Assembly (NCBI GenBank): GCA_014379625.1
Contig: JACMLJ010000095.1
Coordinates: 62,001 to 126,000 of the forward strand
Source: Ferruginibacter sp.
GTDB taxonomy: Bacteria > Bacteroidota > Bacteroidia > Chitinophagales > Chitinophagaceae
Length of the DNA: 64,000 nucleotides
Direction of reading: 5' to 3'
Part shown: positions 46,843 to 55,965 of the stretch, one piece after another
How positions within the stretch are numbered: the stretch's first letter is position 1
Layout: every line of letters begins with the position of its first letter
The notes under the pieces: model-generated
What the model saw: the letters and a program-made list of their open reading frames with translations, nothing else
Database searches by the model: none
Told to the model about the DNA's origin: nothing
Made by a program: the position numbers and the translations under genes

Positions 46843-48270
46843 TTATTTAAACAAGGCATCCATTTTTATCTCTTTTTGAACAAGGCCGGGACAATTCAAT
46901 AAATTTTTTACGCCATAAGTTGTTACCATTGTCAGGAACAAGGTTTTACGGGTTTTAGTATTACCCCGAAATACTTTCAATTTATTTTCCAGTTCATTGG
47001 CGTATTTTTTTGATATCTCATATTCATCGATGGAGAATTTTATTTCACAAACATTGATACATTGGTCCTGCCGGTCAATCAGTAAATCAATCTGCGCTCC
47101 CTGTTCCCCGGTTTGAGGCCTGTAACGCCACATTGATATTTCAGTATGAACGCTTTCAATTCCCAATGACCTTTTAAGCTGCAAGCCATGTTTCATGCAA
47201 ACACTTTCAAATGCAGTCCCACTCCAGCTTTTCCAGGATGTTCCCGCGGTAAACCTGGACCAGGTTCCCGGTCCGGCAAACTTGCTGTTCTCTATAAATT
47301 TTACATAAAAATGGGAATATTCATCTGTTAATTTATAGATGCTGTCTTTGGATGTTCTGTCGAAAGGGATATACGGTGTAATAAATCCCGATTCGGTCAA
47401 TTCTTCCAGTATTTGCGTGGTCCCCCCGCCGGAACTTAATTTGGAGGCCTCGATGATCCCGTTGCGGGTGAGGCCAACCCCTTTTTTCGCCAGCGCCCTT
47501 ATCACTTCCATATGATAAGTGGCATCATCAAACACGGAAAGAAACAGGTTCTTAAATTCTTCAAACAACAATCCGTCTTTTGTGAAGCAGGTTCTGTCAA
47601 TGACCTGTATGGCACTCTCCCCTGTTTCAACTTCTTTTAGATACTGCGGGATACCGCCCATTACCATATAAAGCTGAAGAAGCTGATATTGGTCAAGGTT
47701 TATTTTCCGTTCTCTTAAAAAAGCCGCTGTTTCCGCGAGCGTAAAAGGTAAGAGCCTTATTTTCCTGGTTACCCTGTTGTGTAAACCGCCCCTGTTATTA
47801 ATTACTTTTTGTATCATCCAGGCAGCAGCCGATCCACAAATGACAACCACGAGATTTGGCTGCCGCGACGCCCATGTATTCCAGAAATTTTCAAATGCCT
47901 GCATAAAGCCGGAACGTGGTGTATTGATCCAGGGGAATTCATCAAAAAATATTATCTGGCGCCCCTTTTTTATTACCGGGGTTAAGTAATCTGTCAACAT
48001 GTTGAAGGCCTGTAGCCAGGTGCCCGGTTTTGCCAGGGGTAAGCCAGCCACTTTTGACATGGCCCCACCGAAATTTTCCAGTTGCAATTCAAGCGAAGCA
48101 TTGTGAATGCCTGAAAATTCAAATGCAATTTGTTTTTCAAAAACATTGCGTATCAAAAATGTTTTGCCCACCCTGCGGCGCCCGTAAACCGCTACCAGTT
48201 CAGGCTCTGCTGATTCTAATATCTTTGAAAATATACCTTGTTCTTTATCTCTTCCAATTATCTTTTCCAT
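46843..48270 (-). CDS. Archaeal-type AAA ATPase with C-terminal DUF234 nuclease-like domain
   Basis: A 475-residue ATP-binding protein of the family typified by archaeal ATPases (PF01637-like). The Walker A motif GRRRVGKT is at 30-37 and Walker B FFDEFPWI near 107-114; VVVICGSAAAWM acts as the sensor strand. A winged-helix region follows. The C-terminal half has the DUF234 restriction-like core (GAQIDLLIDRQ...INVCEIKFS) with PD-(D/E)xK-type Asp/Glu/Lys residues. Cellular role uncertain; such proteins are often lineage-expanded and mobile. Tandem palindromic repeats lie directly upstream (48289-48460). It converges with the M28 gene (94 bases). Confidence 0.9.
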   Translation of the reverse strand: MEKIIGRDKEQGIFSKILESAEPELVAVYGRRRVGKTFLIRNVFEKQIAFEFSGIHNASLELQLENFGGAMSKVAGLPLAKPGTWLQAFNMLTDYLTPVIKKGRQIIFFDEFPWINTPRSGFMQAFENFWNTWASRQPNLVVVICGSAAAWMIQKVINNRGGLHNRVTRKIRLLPFTLAETAAFLRERKINLDQYQLLQLYMVMGGIPQYLKEVETGESAIQVIDRTCFTKDGLLFEEFKNLFLSVFDDATYHMEVIRALAKKGVGLTRNGIIEASKLSSGGGTTQILEELTESGFITPYIPFDRTSKDSIYKLTDEYSHFYVKFIENSKFAGPGTWSRFTAGTSWKSWSGTAFESVCMKHGLQLKRSLGIESVHTEISMWRYRPQTGEQGAQIDLLIDRQDQCINVCEIKFSIDEYEISKKYANELENKLKVFRGNTKTRKTLFLTMVTTYGVKNLLNCPGLVQKEIKMDALFK

Positions 48271-48720
48271 TGTTTACCTGTTTTGTAAACGGCCAAATGT
48301 ACAACAAACAATGTTGTAGTGGCGGGTTATAAAGGTTTATATCCCGCCAAATCTACTGCAAAAAACATAGTTCTGGCGAATTATAAATATTCTATATCCC
48401 GCCAAATGTACTGCAAAAAACACAGTTTTGGCGAATTATGGCAATAATCTTATAGCCGATATGGCCGCTAATAATTCCTGTCGATTTGCTTAGTTTGTTG
48501 CTGTGTTATAAGGCCGTCAATACAAGGTATAGATAGTTAAAGCGCTGATTAATGTAAATGCAGAACAGAAGTTAGGTTGCTTTTAGCAAACCGGGTCAAT
48601 TGTAAGGAACCTTTTGTATCTCCCGAAAAATAATTTAATTCAATAAAAAAAGTACCCGTTTTCGGTGCATCAATCTACTGCTGAACGATTGAAAAATCCC
48701 TGAAATAAGCCACTTATATT
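48271..48720. other. Intergenic region with tandem palindromic repeats
   Basis: The spacer between the ATPase start and the pRiA4b-like gene end. The first half is filled by the repeat array at 48289-48460. The rest is AT-rich with no gene seen. Confidence 0.5.
48289..48460. repeat. Tandem ~55-base palindromic repeats
   Basis: At least two full units (palindromes at 48320-48349 and 48374-48404), a partial third from 48429 and a partial leading unit before 48320, with a period of about 55 bases. In the first palindrome TGGCGGG pairs with CCCGCCA and an inner AT segment extends the pairing to 14 positions with one mismatch. The two spacer segments between palindromes (24 bases each) are nearly identical, sharing TACTGCAAAAAACA. 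Confidence 0.75.
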
Positions 48721-49308
48721 TTATTCCGGCGAGTTCCACCTGGAAATATACCGTTTCAACTGTTTTAATTGTTTATTGACCTTTAGTGGGTCAAAACTTT
48801 CAGGATCATATTTTTTACCCACCCAGATTTTTGTTTCTTTGTATTCCGGATGTTTTTTATTCTGCAGGATTTTTAATATGTTATAGAACCTCCCTATTCC
48901 TCCACAATCCTCAGGCGGGCAATTCAACTGGCCGCTGATACATGCAGGATAAATGCCATTATCATTTTTATCTACCGCATGTTTAAGCTCAATTTCGTGT
49001 AGCCATCCATCACCAAAGTCGTAGTTATAAAGGAAGTTGTCTTTTTCTAATGAAACAACATCTTTCAGCAAAGTTTTATTTGCATCTAAACGCAGGTTAC
49101 TACCGTATTGTTCCCCGTTTTCTTCGATCATACCAACCCGGTATCCATCGAGGTTAAACTCAAATAAATGGTAATTTTTCCAGCCCATCGCAATTTGAAT
49201 AATATGGTGCAATTCAAAAAACGAGGTTTCTTCATTTACCAGGATACTTCTCCAAATCAATGGCTTTGATCCTTGTAGTGAAACATGTAACTGAATTATC
49301 TCTTTCAT
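48721..49308 (-). CDS. Plasmid pRiA4b ORF-3-like protein
   Basis: A 195-residue protein of the pRiA4b ORF-3 family. The opening LHVSLQGSKPLIWRSILV is the family's first motif. HHIIQIAMGWKNYHLFEFNLDG (33-54) and YDFGDGWLHEIEL (about 94-106) are the next, and PEDCGGIGRFYNIL closes it with the conserved Cys. Cytoplasmic, function unknown; the gene is frequent on plasmids and in accessory regions. It stands alone on the minus strand. Confidence 0.9.
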   Translation of the reverse strand: MKEIIQLHVSLQGSKPLIWRSILVNEETSFFELHHIIQIAMGWKNYHLFEFNLDGYRVGMIEENGEQYGSNLRLDANKTLLKDVVSLEKDNFLYNYDFGDGWLHEIELKHAVDKNDNGIYPACISGQLNCPPEDCGGIGRFYNILKILQNKKHPEYKETKIWVGKKYDPESFDPLKVNKQLKQLKRYISRWNSPE

Positions 49309-49763
49309 CTGCAGCTAATTGGATACAGCTAAATTACGAATATTGTGAGATCGTCAAATTTTTATTGCGCGTCATACCGCTGATTCGTAAAAAATGAAAA
49401 AATTTTTACTTAGGAAAATATGCTTCCCCTTTTAAACATCCATTTTAACACACAATTCGGTGAAACCACATTTCCGGCATTCTGCCGATTCCCTATCTTT
49501 TAAAAGAAAAAAATTAAACGGCCTGCATTTTGAAATGACCATATTTGCCAGGATTTTTTAACTAGCGCTGCGTGTGTGTACCTATATACAGTAAACGCAT
49601 CACCCCAATTGAAAAGGCGAAATTTAGTCTCTGTTCTTACCCACTATACCCTATCTTTATTCCTCCATGTGAAACATGTTTTGCTGAAGCTATCTACCTT
49701 GCGCTCAAAAACTATAACGGTAGGGAACCCGGTTACTTATTCTGCCGGCAATAATAAATCGAT
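49309..49763. other. Intergenic region, nothing clear
   Basis: The spacer between the pRiA4b-like gene and a small plus-strand gene, with divergent transcription. Short open frames near 49572-49785 have a composition unlike a protein. Confidence 0.3.
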
Positions 49764-50030
49764 ATGCAGAATCTTGACACTATGAATGAATCTTTTGAAA
49801 TTCCGGTTATGTACAAAGAACAGCAATTATTTTTTACAGCCCGGCTGATAGCAATGGGATATGTGCATAAATTCAAGGTGGACGTGTATGGGCAGGAACT
49901 TTTTTTCGAGCAGGATGACTGCGGGCAATACCGGGCGCTTGTAGATCCCATCAACCTGCAAAAGGCAAATAAAACAGATGTGGATCTATTAAAAGTAATT
50001 GCCGCCTCAATCGAATCTATTTTAGCATAA
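49764..50030 (+). CDS. Small conserved hypothetical protein
   Basis: An 88-residue soluble protein. The stretch MYKEQQLFFTARLIAMGYVHKFKVDVYGQELFFEQDDCGQYRAL is dense in alternating hydrophobic and charged residues, like a small beta-sheet domain, and the last 20 residues form a helix (DVDLLKVIAASIESIL). I have a faint memory of similar short proteins in Chitinophagaceae, with no known function. The second in-frame ATG at 49782 could be the start. The arginyltransferase-like gene follows after 125 bases. Confidence 0.7.
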   Translation: MQNLDTMNESFEIPVMYKEQQLFFTARLIAMGYVHKFKVDVYGQELFFEQDDCGQYRALVDPINLQKANKTDVDLLKVIAASIESILA

Positions 50031-50155
50031 GGAGATTTTTTTGTTCCGTACTCAATAATAAACGCTTCTCATAAAAAGAATTTATCTAAACCAGTAAACC
50101 CGGCAATATTAGAAAATGCCTAATTTGCCTTTGTAAAATAATGTGATGAGCTATT

Positions 50156-51223
50156 ATGTTTGCACAAATAGAATACCCTCAAAATTTGCTACCGGAAGAA
50201 TTGGATAAATACCTGGCCAATGGATGGTTTAGGATGCGCCAAACCATTTTCACAACCAATTTCCTTCATTTTAATAACCTTTTTTATTCAGCTATATGGC
50301 TAAGAGTGGTGCTGAACCATTCCATTCATGATAAAAAGTATATATCCCTCAACAAGCTAAACAAAGGTTTCAGAACTGAAATTAAAAAATCTGCCATTGA
50401 AGGAATTACCCCTTCGCACGAAACGCTCTACCAGCATTACCGGAAATCCATTTCTTTTGAGATTTCACCTTCACTTTATGAATTGCTGTTTGGCAATGAA
50501 GCCTACAGCAGGTTTAATACCTATGAAGTCAATATATACCATCATGACACATTGATTGCGGCCGGCTTCTTCGACCTTGGTAAAAAAAGTGCGGCAGGTA
50601 TTTGCTGCATCTATCACTCGGGATATAAAAAATACAGCCTGGGCAAATACCTGATATACCTAAAAATGGATTTTTGCATCCGCAGTCAGCTACAATATTT
50701 TTACCCTGGTTATATGGTACCCGGTTACCCGGCTTTCGACTATAAGCTTGAAATAGGAAAAGCTACCCTTCAATACCTGCAGTTATCCTCTCAGCAATGG
50801 CTATCGTATCCCGGGCTTGTACCTTTTTTAGATCCGCTGCATCAAATGGTTGAAAAGTTGGGTAAATTACAGTTTTGTCTTGAAAAAAATAACGTTTACA
50901 CAACACTCTTATATTATAAGTTTTTTGAAGTCAATTTAGATCCTTCTTATTACGGACAAGAATTATTTGATTTCCCGGTTTTTCTGTATTGCTTTCCTAA
51001 TACGGAAACTTCCCATTACAGGATTATTATATATAATGTTTGCGATACCAAATATTACCTTCTTCAATGTAGTTCAATTATCAACATTGATTTTCAACAG
51101 GTTATTCCCCCAATTTTCAATTCGGATGTATTGAAGGTTGAAAGGGTGTTATTTGCTACAGCAATTCCCGTGGAAATCTGCACCCATTTATCCGGGATAT
51201 TAAAACACGATGGATCGGCGTGA
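50156..51223 (+). CDS. Arginyl-tRNA--protein transferase-like protein
   Basis: A 355-residue protein resembling the ATE/arginine-tRNA-protein transferase superfamily in its Bacteroidota form. The N-terminal half has WFRMRQTIFTTNFLHFN...YSAIWLRV (27-58). The acyltransferase-like half has GICCIYHSGYKKYSLGKYLIYLKMDFC (about 142-170) and YFYPGYMVPGYPAFDYKLEIG (about 179-200), matching the substrate-binding core of the family. True ATE proteins add Arg or Leu to protein N-termini; whether this member transfers an amino acid to a peptide is not known. Start by the first ATG of the frame; a sensible domain begins soon after. Confidence 0.75.
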   Translation: MFAQIEYPQNLLPEELDKYLANGWFRMRQTIFTTNFLHFNNLFYSAIWLRVVLNHSIHDKKYISLNKLNKGFRTEIKKSAIEGITPSHETLYQHYRKSISFEISPSLYELLFGNEAYSRFNTYEVNIYHHDTLIAAGFFDLGKKSAAGICCIYHSGYKKYSLGKYLIYLKMDFCIRSQLQYFYPGYMVPGYPAFDYKLEIGKATLQYLQLSSQQWLSYPGLVPFLDPLHQMVEKLGKLQFCLEKNNVYTTLLYYKFFEVNLDPSYYGQELFDFPVFLYCFPNTETSHYRIIIYNVCDTKYYLLQCSSIINIDFQQVIPPIFNSDVLKVERVLFATAIPVEICTHLSGILKHDGSA

Positions 51224-51943
51224 TCGTTACGATTTTGCAGTCACTACCGAAAAAAATCTTTGCGGCTTTACCTGCACAAAACTGGGGGAAAATACCGCCA
51301 GATGGTTTTCTTGTAAAGATTTTGGGATTCGTTTTTTAACCCCTTGCAATTAAACGATGCGCATATCAATTTTCATTCCTTTTCCAAATCCTATTGGCAA
51401 AAATGCGCTGAAAATATCCGAAAATGAAAAACCCCGTACATGCTTAAGCCTATTACAAAGCTAAAATTGATCCCGGCATCTATTAATTGTAACAAACAAG
51501 ATAGTGGCAATTTCCTATAACAAGAGAGTAAAAAAATTAAATCCCGCGCCGCTGATTATTTGGATGAAGGTATTTTTATTTGTTTTTGTATATATAAAAT
51601 TTTAGTGCTAATTTCACTTTCACTAACCACATTGTTTTTACCCTTACATCCGACGCAAAGCCTTTTTTCCATTATTTTTATTCAAAACTACAGGCATATT
51701 TTTTGCTGTAATATTTTACTTAGGTGTTTTGATATCCTTGCCGGGTATCTCTCCTGAAATATTCGCTTTTTTCCAAATATCTCCGATAAAAAACCGCGGG
51801 TTCTTTTTTTCGTTCTGCCAGTATTGCCGTTGATGGCTAATACATGTTAACATTCCCGAAAAATTTAATCTGATACCATAATAAATATCGTATGTAAACC
51901 CTTGAAAACTGTTGCCTTTTATGTCACTTTTAAAATAAAAACC
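51224..51943. other. Intergenic region, nothing clear
   Basis: A 720-base spacer. Open frames on both strands (such as 51560-51757) are low-complexity or hydrophobic without family resemblance. Could hold a decayed gene; no remnant was recognised. Confidence 0.3.
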
Positions 51944-52219
51944 ATGGAAAATTTTTACACCTCCTACACTAAAATAATAGAGAATAAAACCTACTATTTT
52001 GTAAAAAAATACCTGATATTTCCTGAGTTTACTGATGTATCCCCGGTATTGGAAAACTATGGTATGCATACAGATTTCAACAAGGCTTGCAGCATTGCAC
52101 AGATAAATGATCCTCAAGTCAGGAAACACCTATTGAATGAGGCAGAAGGAACTATTCAACATGCAAAAGTGATTGATTTAAATATTGCCAATTTTGCCGG
52201 AAAATCAGCAACCAGTTAA
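51944..52219 (+). CDS. Small hypothetical protein
   Basis: Not recognised. The product is 91 residues from the ATG at 51944 (MENFYT); an upstream in-frame ATG at 51902 would add 14. It is soluble, rich in Tyr and Asn in the first third, then a helix around KHLLNEAEGTIQHAKVIDL. No signal or motif. It is favoured over the overlapping minus-strand open frame because its composition is more protein-like. Confidence 0.45.
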   Translation: MENFYTSYTKIIENKTYYFVKKYLIFPEFTDVSPVLENYGMHTDFNKACSIAQINDPQVRKHLLNEAEGTIQHAKVIDLNIANFAGKSATS

Positions 52220-52826
52220 TTCTAATTAAATCTTGACATGACCTTTACCACATCATTATTTCGTTTATTTACGAATGCGAGTTAAAATAGTTTTCTGAGT
52301 TTCGGTCAAAGGAAAACATCTTTGTGATAAATCTTGTTTTTAATTAGCTGTAGTTGCTCCTGCCATTTATTCATTTCCGCACCAACAATCCATCTTTTGG
52401 AGCCAGTTTTTATTTTCCTTTCAATAAGTGTTTTGAACCGTTGCTTTTCGTGACCCCCTTTTTTATTGTTAACAAAATTATTAAAATAGTGCAGTGTTAT
52501 CGTCCCAATCAATCGTTTCAACAGGTGCAACCATCGCTACGCAAAACATTCAGCAATATTATGGCCCCGAATAAATCTTTGTTCTGCAAACCTTCCTTCC
52601 TGAAAGAAAAATAGTTCGTTGTGATGTTATTACCTGTATCCTGATTATTTTTCCAAAGTTCTTCAGCAGGTAATTTAGACGGCAATAGGTTTTTTCTCCA
52701 TTTGTTAGCTTCTGCAGGTTGTTGTTAAAAATGAAAAAGGGCCAGGATAAAAATCCAGCCCCGTTTTAAAATCCAATATCCTATGAAAAACCATAGCAAA
52801 TGTAAACTATAGCGTTTGTTTAAAAT

Positions 52827-52850
52827 ATACCCTATAGTGGGTATTTTTTA
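52827..52850 (+). terminator. Terminator-like hairpin (orphan)
   Basis: ATACCC pairs with GGGTAT across a 6-base loop, followed by six T. The nearest upstream open frame is the nine-codon MKNHSKCKL segment. Confidence 0.5.
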
Positions 52851-53088
52851 TCTAATAATAAAGCCCGTTAATCCATATTGATAAATGCAGTATGCAAAAC
52901 TTCAAAGGAAAGAAAGGGACAAATTTGCCGGTTTTTTAACCATTGCAAAATAGGTGAGCCAGGCCGATAGTAATGCACTGCCGGCTGCTTATTGATATCC
53001 TGATAATTACAATAGATTAAGGATTTGCACAGTATGGGGTATGGAAGCATAAATATTTTCTCACACCGATTAACCCCAATTGCTCAAT

Positions 53089-53096
53089 TCGTACCT
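53089..53096 (+). promoter_or_regulatory. Candidate -7 box for uvrD (TACCTTCG)
   Basis: Same box and nearly the same distance to the start codon (7 bases to the ATG at 53104) as seen before ldhA. It implies a leaderless or very short leader. No -33 TTTG at standard spacing was found. Confidence 0.4.
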
Positions 53097-53103
53097 TCGC
53101 GAC

Positions 53104-55446
53104 ATGACAAATTATTTAGACGAACTGAATGAACCACAACGGGAGGCAGTATTACATAAAGACGGTCCGATCATGATCATCGCGGGTGCGGGGAGCGGCA
53201 AAACAAAGGTGCTGACTACCCGCATTGCCCACCTGATGGGGTTTCACCAGGTGGATGCATTTAATATCCTGGCGCTCACATTTACCAATAAAGCGGCAAA
53301 AGAAATGAAGGAGAGGATAGAACGCACCCTGGGTAATTCAGAAGCCAGAAATTTATATATCGGTACATTTCATAGTGTGTTTGCAAGAATATTGAGAGGA
53401 GAAGCCGGCAAAATCGGCTATCCTAACAACTTTACCATTTACGATACGGACGATGCCAAAGCTGTGCTGAAAACAGTGATCAATGAGATGGAACTGGATG
53501 ATAAACATTATAAACCCAATACGGTCTACAACAGGATATCATATGCCAAAAACAGTTTGATCGGGCCGGAGGAATATATTAATGACTGGTCCCTTCAGCA
53601 GGAAGATGCCAGGTCTAACCGCCCCATGATCGGTAAGATTTATGATGCATATAACAAACGCTGTTTCAAAAACGGGGCTATGGATTTTGATGACCTCCTG
53701 TTTAAAATGTACATCCTGCTTAAAAATCACCCCGACGCCCTAAGTAAGTACCAGCGCAAGTTCAAATATATCATGATCGACGAGTACCAGGATACCAATA
53801 CCTCCCAGTACGAAATTATCAAATTGCTGGGTGCCATGCATGAGAATATATGTGTAGTGGGCGATGATGCCCAGAGTATTTATAGTTTCAGGGGCGCCAC
53901 CATCGAAAATATCCTTCAGTTTGCAAAAGATTATGATGATGTAAAAGTGGTAAAACTTGAACAGAACTACCGTAGTACCAAAAGCATATTGAATGTGGCC
54001 AATGAAATTATAGGGAATAATAAAAACCAATTACCCAAAAAACTATGGACCGATAAAGGGGATGGCGATAAAATAAAATTGGTTCGTACGGCCACAGATA
54101 ATGAAGAGGGAAAATTTGTTGCCGATACCATACAGGAAGAGAAACTACGCAATCATTTTTTCAATAATGAGTTTGCGATCCTATACCGCACCAATGCCCA
54201 AAGCCGCAGCTATGAAGAAAGCCTGAGGCGGATGAATATCGCTTACCGGATCTATGGGGGGCTATCGTTTTACCAGCGCAAAGAGATAAAGGATTATGTG
54301 GCGTATTTAAGGTTAGTGGTTAATCCCAACGATGAGGAAGCTTTAAAACGAATTATCAACTATCCTACCCGGGGAATTGGAAAAACCAGCATGGACAGGG
54401 CCGTGCTGTCTGCCAATGAAAATAACATTACCCTATGGGAAGTGCTGGTAAATGCCAGGATGTATGGATATAAAGGCGGTACACTGGAAGCCATCAGCAA
54501 TTTTGTAATGATGATCAGAATGTTCCAGAGTGAATTGGTTAAAAAAAATGCGTACGACCTGGCAATTATTGTTGGTAAAAGTACGCAGGTAATTAAAGAA
54601 CTGTTCAATGACAAAACAACGGAAGGTCTGGCCAGGTATGAGAATGTACAGGAATTGCTGAACTCAATAAAGGAGTTTATTGAAACTCCCTTAAACGAGG
54701 AGGATGGTGAAGTTGGTGACAAGGGCCTTGGTAGTTACCTGCAGCAAATTACCTTATTAACCGATACCGACAACGAAAAAGGAGATGCAGATAGTGTAAA
54801 ACTCATGACCATACATGCTGCTAAGGGCCTCGAGTTTAGCTGTGTTTTTGTAGGAGGACTGGAGGAAACACTTTTTCCCAGTGCGATGAGTATAAATACC
54901 CGGGAGGAACTGGAAGAAGAACGAAGATTATTTTATGTAGCAATTACCAGGGCCAAAAAAAAACTGTGGTTAACTTACGCCAACGCCCGTTACCGGTTTG
55001 GCCAGTTGCAGCAAAATGAACCCAGCAGATTTATTGATGAAATGCCCCCGGATTATATTGATAAAAGTTTTGCGGGGGGCGGTATTCGAAACCAGGGCGG
55101 ACATACAAATAACTGGGGAGGTAGTTCGTTTGACAGGAACGGGGCGGATGGAAACAGCTATAAGCCTTCGTTGCCACAACCTGCTAAAAAAGAAGAAAAG
55201 ACAAGACCTGCTTATCTCGTTCCTACCCGGCCACAGATCAAGGAGCATATACCTTCGCCTGATTTTACTCCAAGTGATACCAGTAACCTGCAAGCCGGAC
55301 AAAAAGTTGAGCATCTAAAATTTGGCTTTGGAGAAGTTATAAAAATGGAAGGCGCAGTTCATAACCCGATCGCAATAGTTCAATTTGAATTAAACGGAGA
55401 AAAAAAGATCATGCTAAATTATGCTAAACTGAGGGTTTTGGAATAA
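53104..55446 (+). CDS. uvrD: ATP-dependent DNA helicase UvrD/PcrA
   Basis: An SF1A helicase of 780 residues for repair and removal of proteins from DNA. Walker A GAGSGKTKVL is near 33-42, and the Q motif LNEPQREAVLHKDGP precedes it. Motif II is in IDEYQDTNTSQYE, motif III in DDAQSIYSFRGA, motif IV in EQNYRST, and motifs V-VI in MTIHAAKGLEFSCVFVGG and FYVAITRAKKKL. A Gly/Asn-rich linker (about 645-690) leads to the C-terminal Tudor-like domain (LKFGFGEVIKMEG...YAKLRVL) that binds RNA polymerase in PcrA. The start at 53104 fits the family (MTNYLDELNEPQ) and the promoter-like box. Confidence 0.95.
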   Translation: MTNYLDELNEPQREAVLHKDGPIMIIAGAGSGKTKVLTTRIAHLMGFHQVDAFNILALTFTNKAAKEMKERIERTLGNSEARNLYIGTFHSVFARILRGEAGKIGYPNNFTIYDTDDAKAVLKTVINEMELDDKHYKPNTVYNRISYAKNSLIGPEEYINDWSLQQEDARSNRPMIGKIYDAYNKRCFKNGAMDFDDLLFKMYILLKNHPDALSKYQRKFKYIMIDEYQDTNTSQYEIIKLLGAMHENICVVGDDAQSIYSFRGATIENILQFAKDYDDVKVVKLEQNYRSTKSILNVANEIIGNNKNQLPKKLWTDKGDGDKIKLVRTATDNEEGKFVADTIQEEKLRNHFFNNEFAILYRTNAQSRSYEESLRRMNIAYRIYGGLSFYQRKEIKDYVAYLRLVVNPNDEEALKRIINYPTRGIGKTSMDRAVLSANENNITLWEVLVNARMYGYKGGTLEAISNFVMMIRMFQSELVKKNAYDLAIIVGKSTQVIKELFNDKTTEGLARYENVQELLNSIKEFIETPLNEEDGEVGDKGLGSYLQQITLLTDTDNEKGDADSVKLMTIHAAKGLEFSCVFVGGLEETLFPSAMSINTREELEEERRLFYVAITRAKKKLWLTYANARYRFGQLQQNEPSRFIDEMPPDYIDKSFAGGGIRNQGGHTNNWGGSSFDRNGADGNSYKPSLPQPAKKEEKTRPAYLVPTRPQIKEHIPSPDFTPSDTSNLQAGQKVEHLKFGFGEVIKMEGAVHNPIAIVQFELNGEKKIMLNYAKLRVLE

Positions 55447-55736
55447 GTGGGCGTATTAAACCGGTTTTTGCGGCGATAAATAATGAAAAATAAGCATTCA
55501 TTTTTTTTAGAAACCCATCACCATAATTTTACCAGTGACATTGGGCACTCCGGTTTGCATTGGAGAAGTAAGGGGAATTCATTGCTAATCCTCCCCGGTG
55601 GAAATGCTTAAAAGAATGAAGATCATTAATAGAAAGTTGTCACACCGAACAAATGGCAGCGAGCAATAAAATGTTCATTGGTACAATATCCTGCTTCGTA
55701 TTTTACCAATGCAGTGTTTGCGGTAGTTATTCTTTC
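55447..55736. other. Convergent spacer, nothing clear
   Basis: 290 bases between the uvrD stop and a minus-strand small membrane protein gene. No clear terminator or RNA was recognised. Confidence 0.3.
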
Positions 55737-55961
55737 TCACTTCATCCAGTAACCAACCACTGCTCCTACTATTGTCCCACCAATTTCTTTGCTACCCGAT
55801 GTAAACAAGTAAGCCGCCAGGAAAATCATTAAACAAGTAACTATAATTCGTCCTATTACTTTGTTTTTGTCTTCTTTTGTTACTTGTTCACCACCAGCAT
55901 GAACGCTTGCTTCAAGGATACGTTTAGTTTCAGCTATTGTATCACCAAATAGTTTTACCAT
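55737..55961 (-). CDS. Small membrane protein of unknown function
   Basis: Not recognised. A 74-residue protein with a charged N-terminal half (AETKRILEASVHAGGEQVTKEDKNK) and two hydrophobic segments (about 36-54 and 59-72, small-residue-rich GGTIVGAVVGYWM). It starts 4 bases after the stop of the upstream lipoprotein gene, so both are surely in one transcript, and the pair may act together at the membrane. Confidence 0.7.
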   Translation of the reverse strand: MVKLFGDTIAETKRILEASVHAGGEQVTKEDKNKVIGRIIVTCLMIFLAAYLFTSGSKEIGGTIVGAVVGYWMK

Positions 55962-55965
55962 GATT

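Larger units (their letters stand above)
52220..53103. other. Intergenic region with an orphan attenuator-like segment
   Basis: 880 bases before uvrD. Near 52782-52811 a nine-codon frame (MKNHSKCKL) is followed by a hairpin and T-run at 52827-52850, which resembles a leader/attenuator with no downstream partner on this strand before uvrD. Small frames near 52306-52614 on both strands are not convincing genes. Confidence 0.4.

Noticed and set aside
48289-48460. Possible short CRISPR-like array
   Set aside because: Spacers are almost identical to each other and there are only two to three units, so this is a tandem palindrome repeat, not a CRISPR array.
51716-52129. 137-codon minus-strand frame overlapping a small plus-strand gene
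   Set aside because: The opposite-strand frame (51944-52219) is more protein-like; one is likely a shadow. No motif supports the minus-strand frame.
52306-52614. Overlapping small frames on both strands (74 and 86 codons)
   Set aside because: Composition is Lys/Asn-rich on one strand and Phe/Ser-rich on the other, typical of AT-rich non-coding sequence; neither has a motif or start signal.
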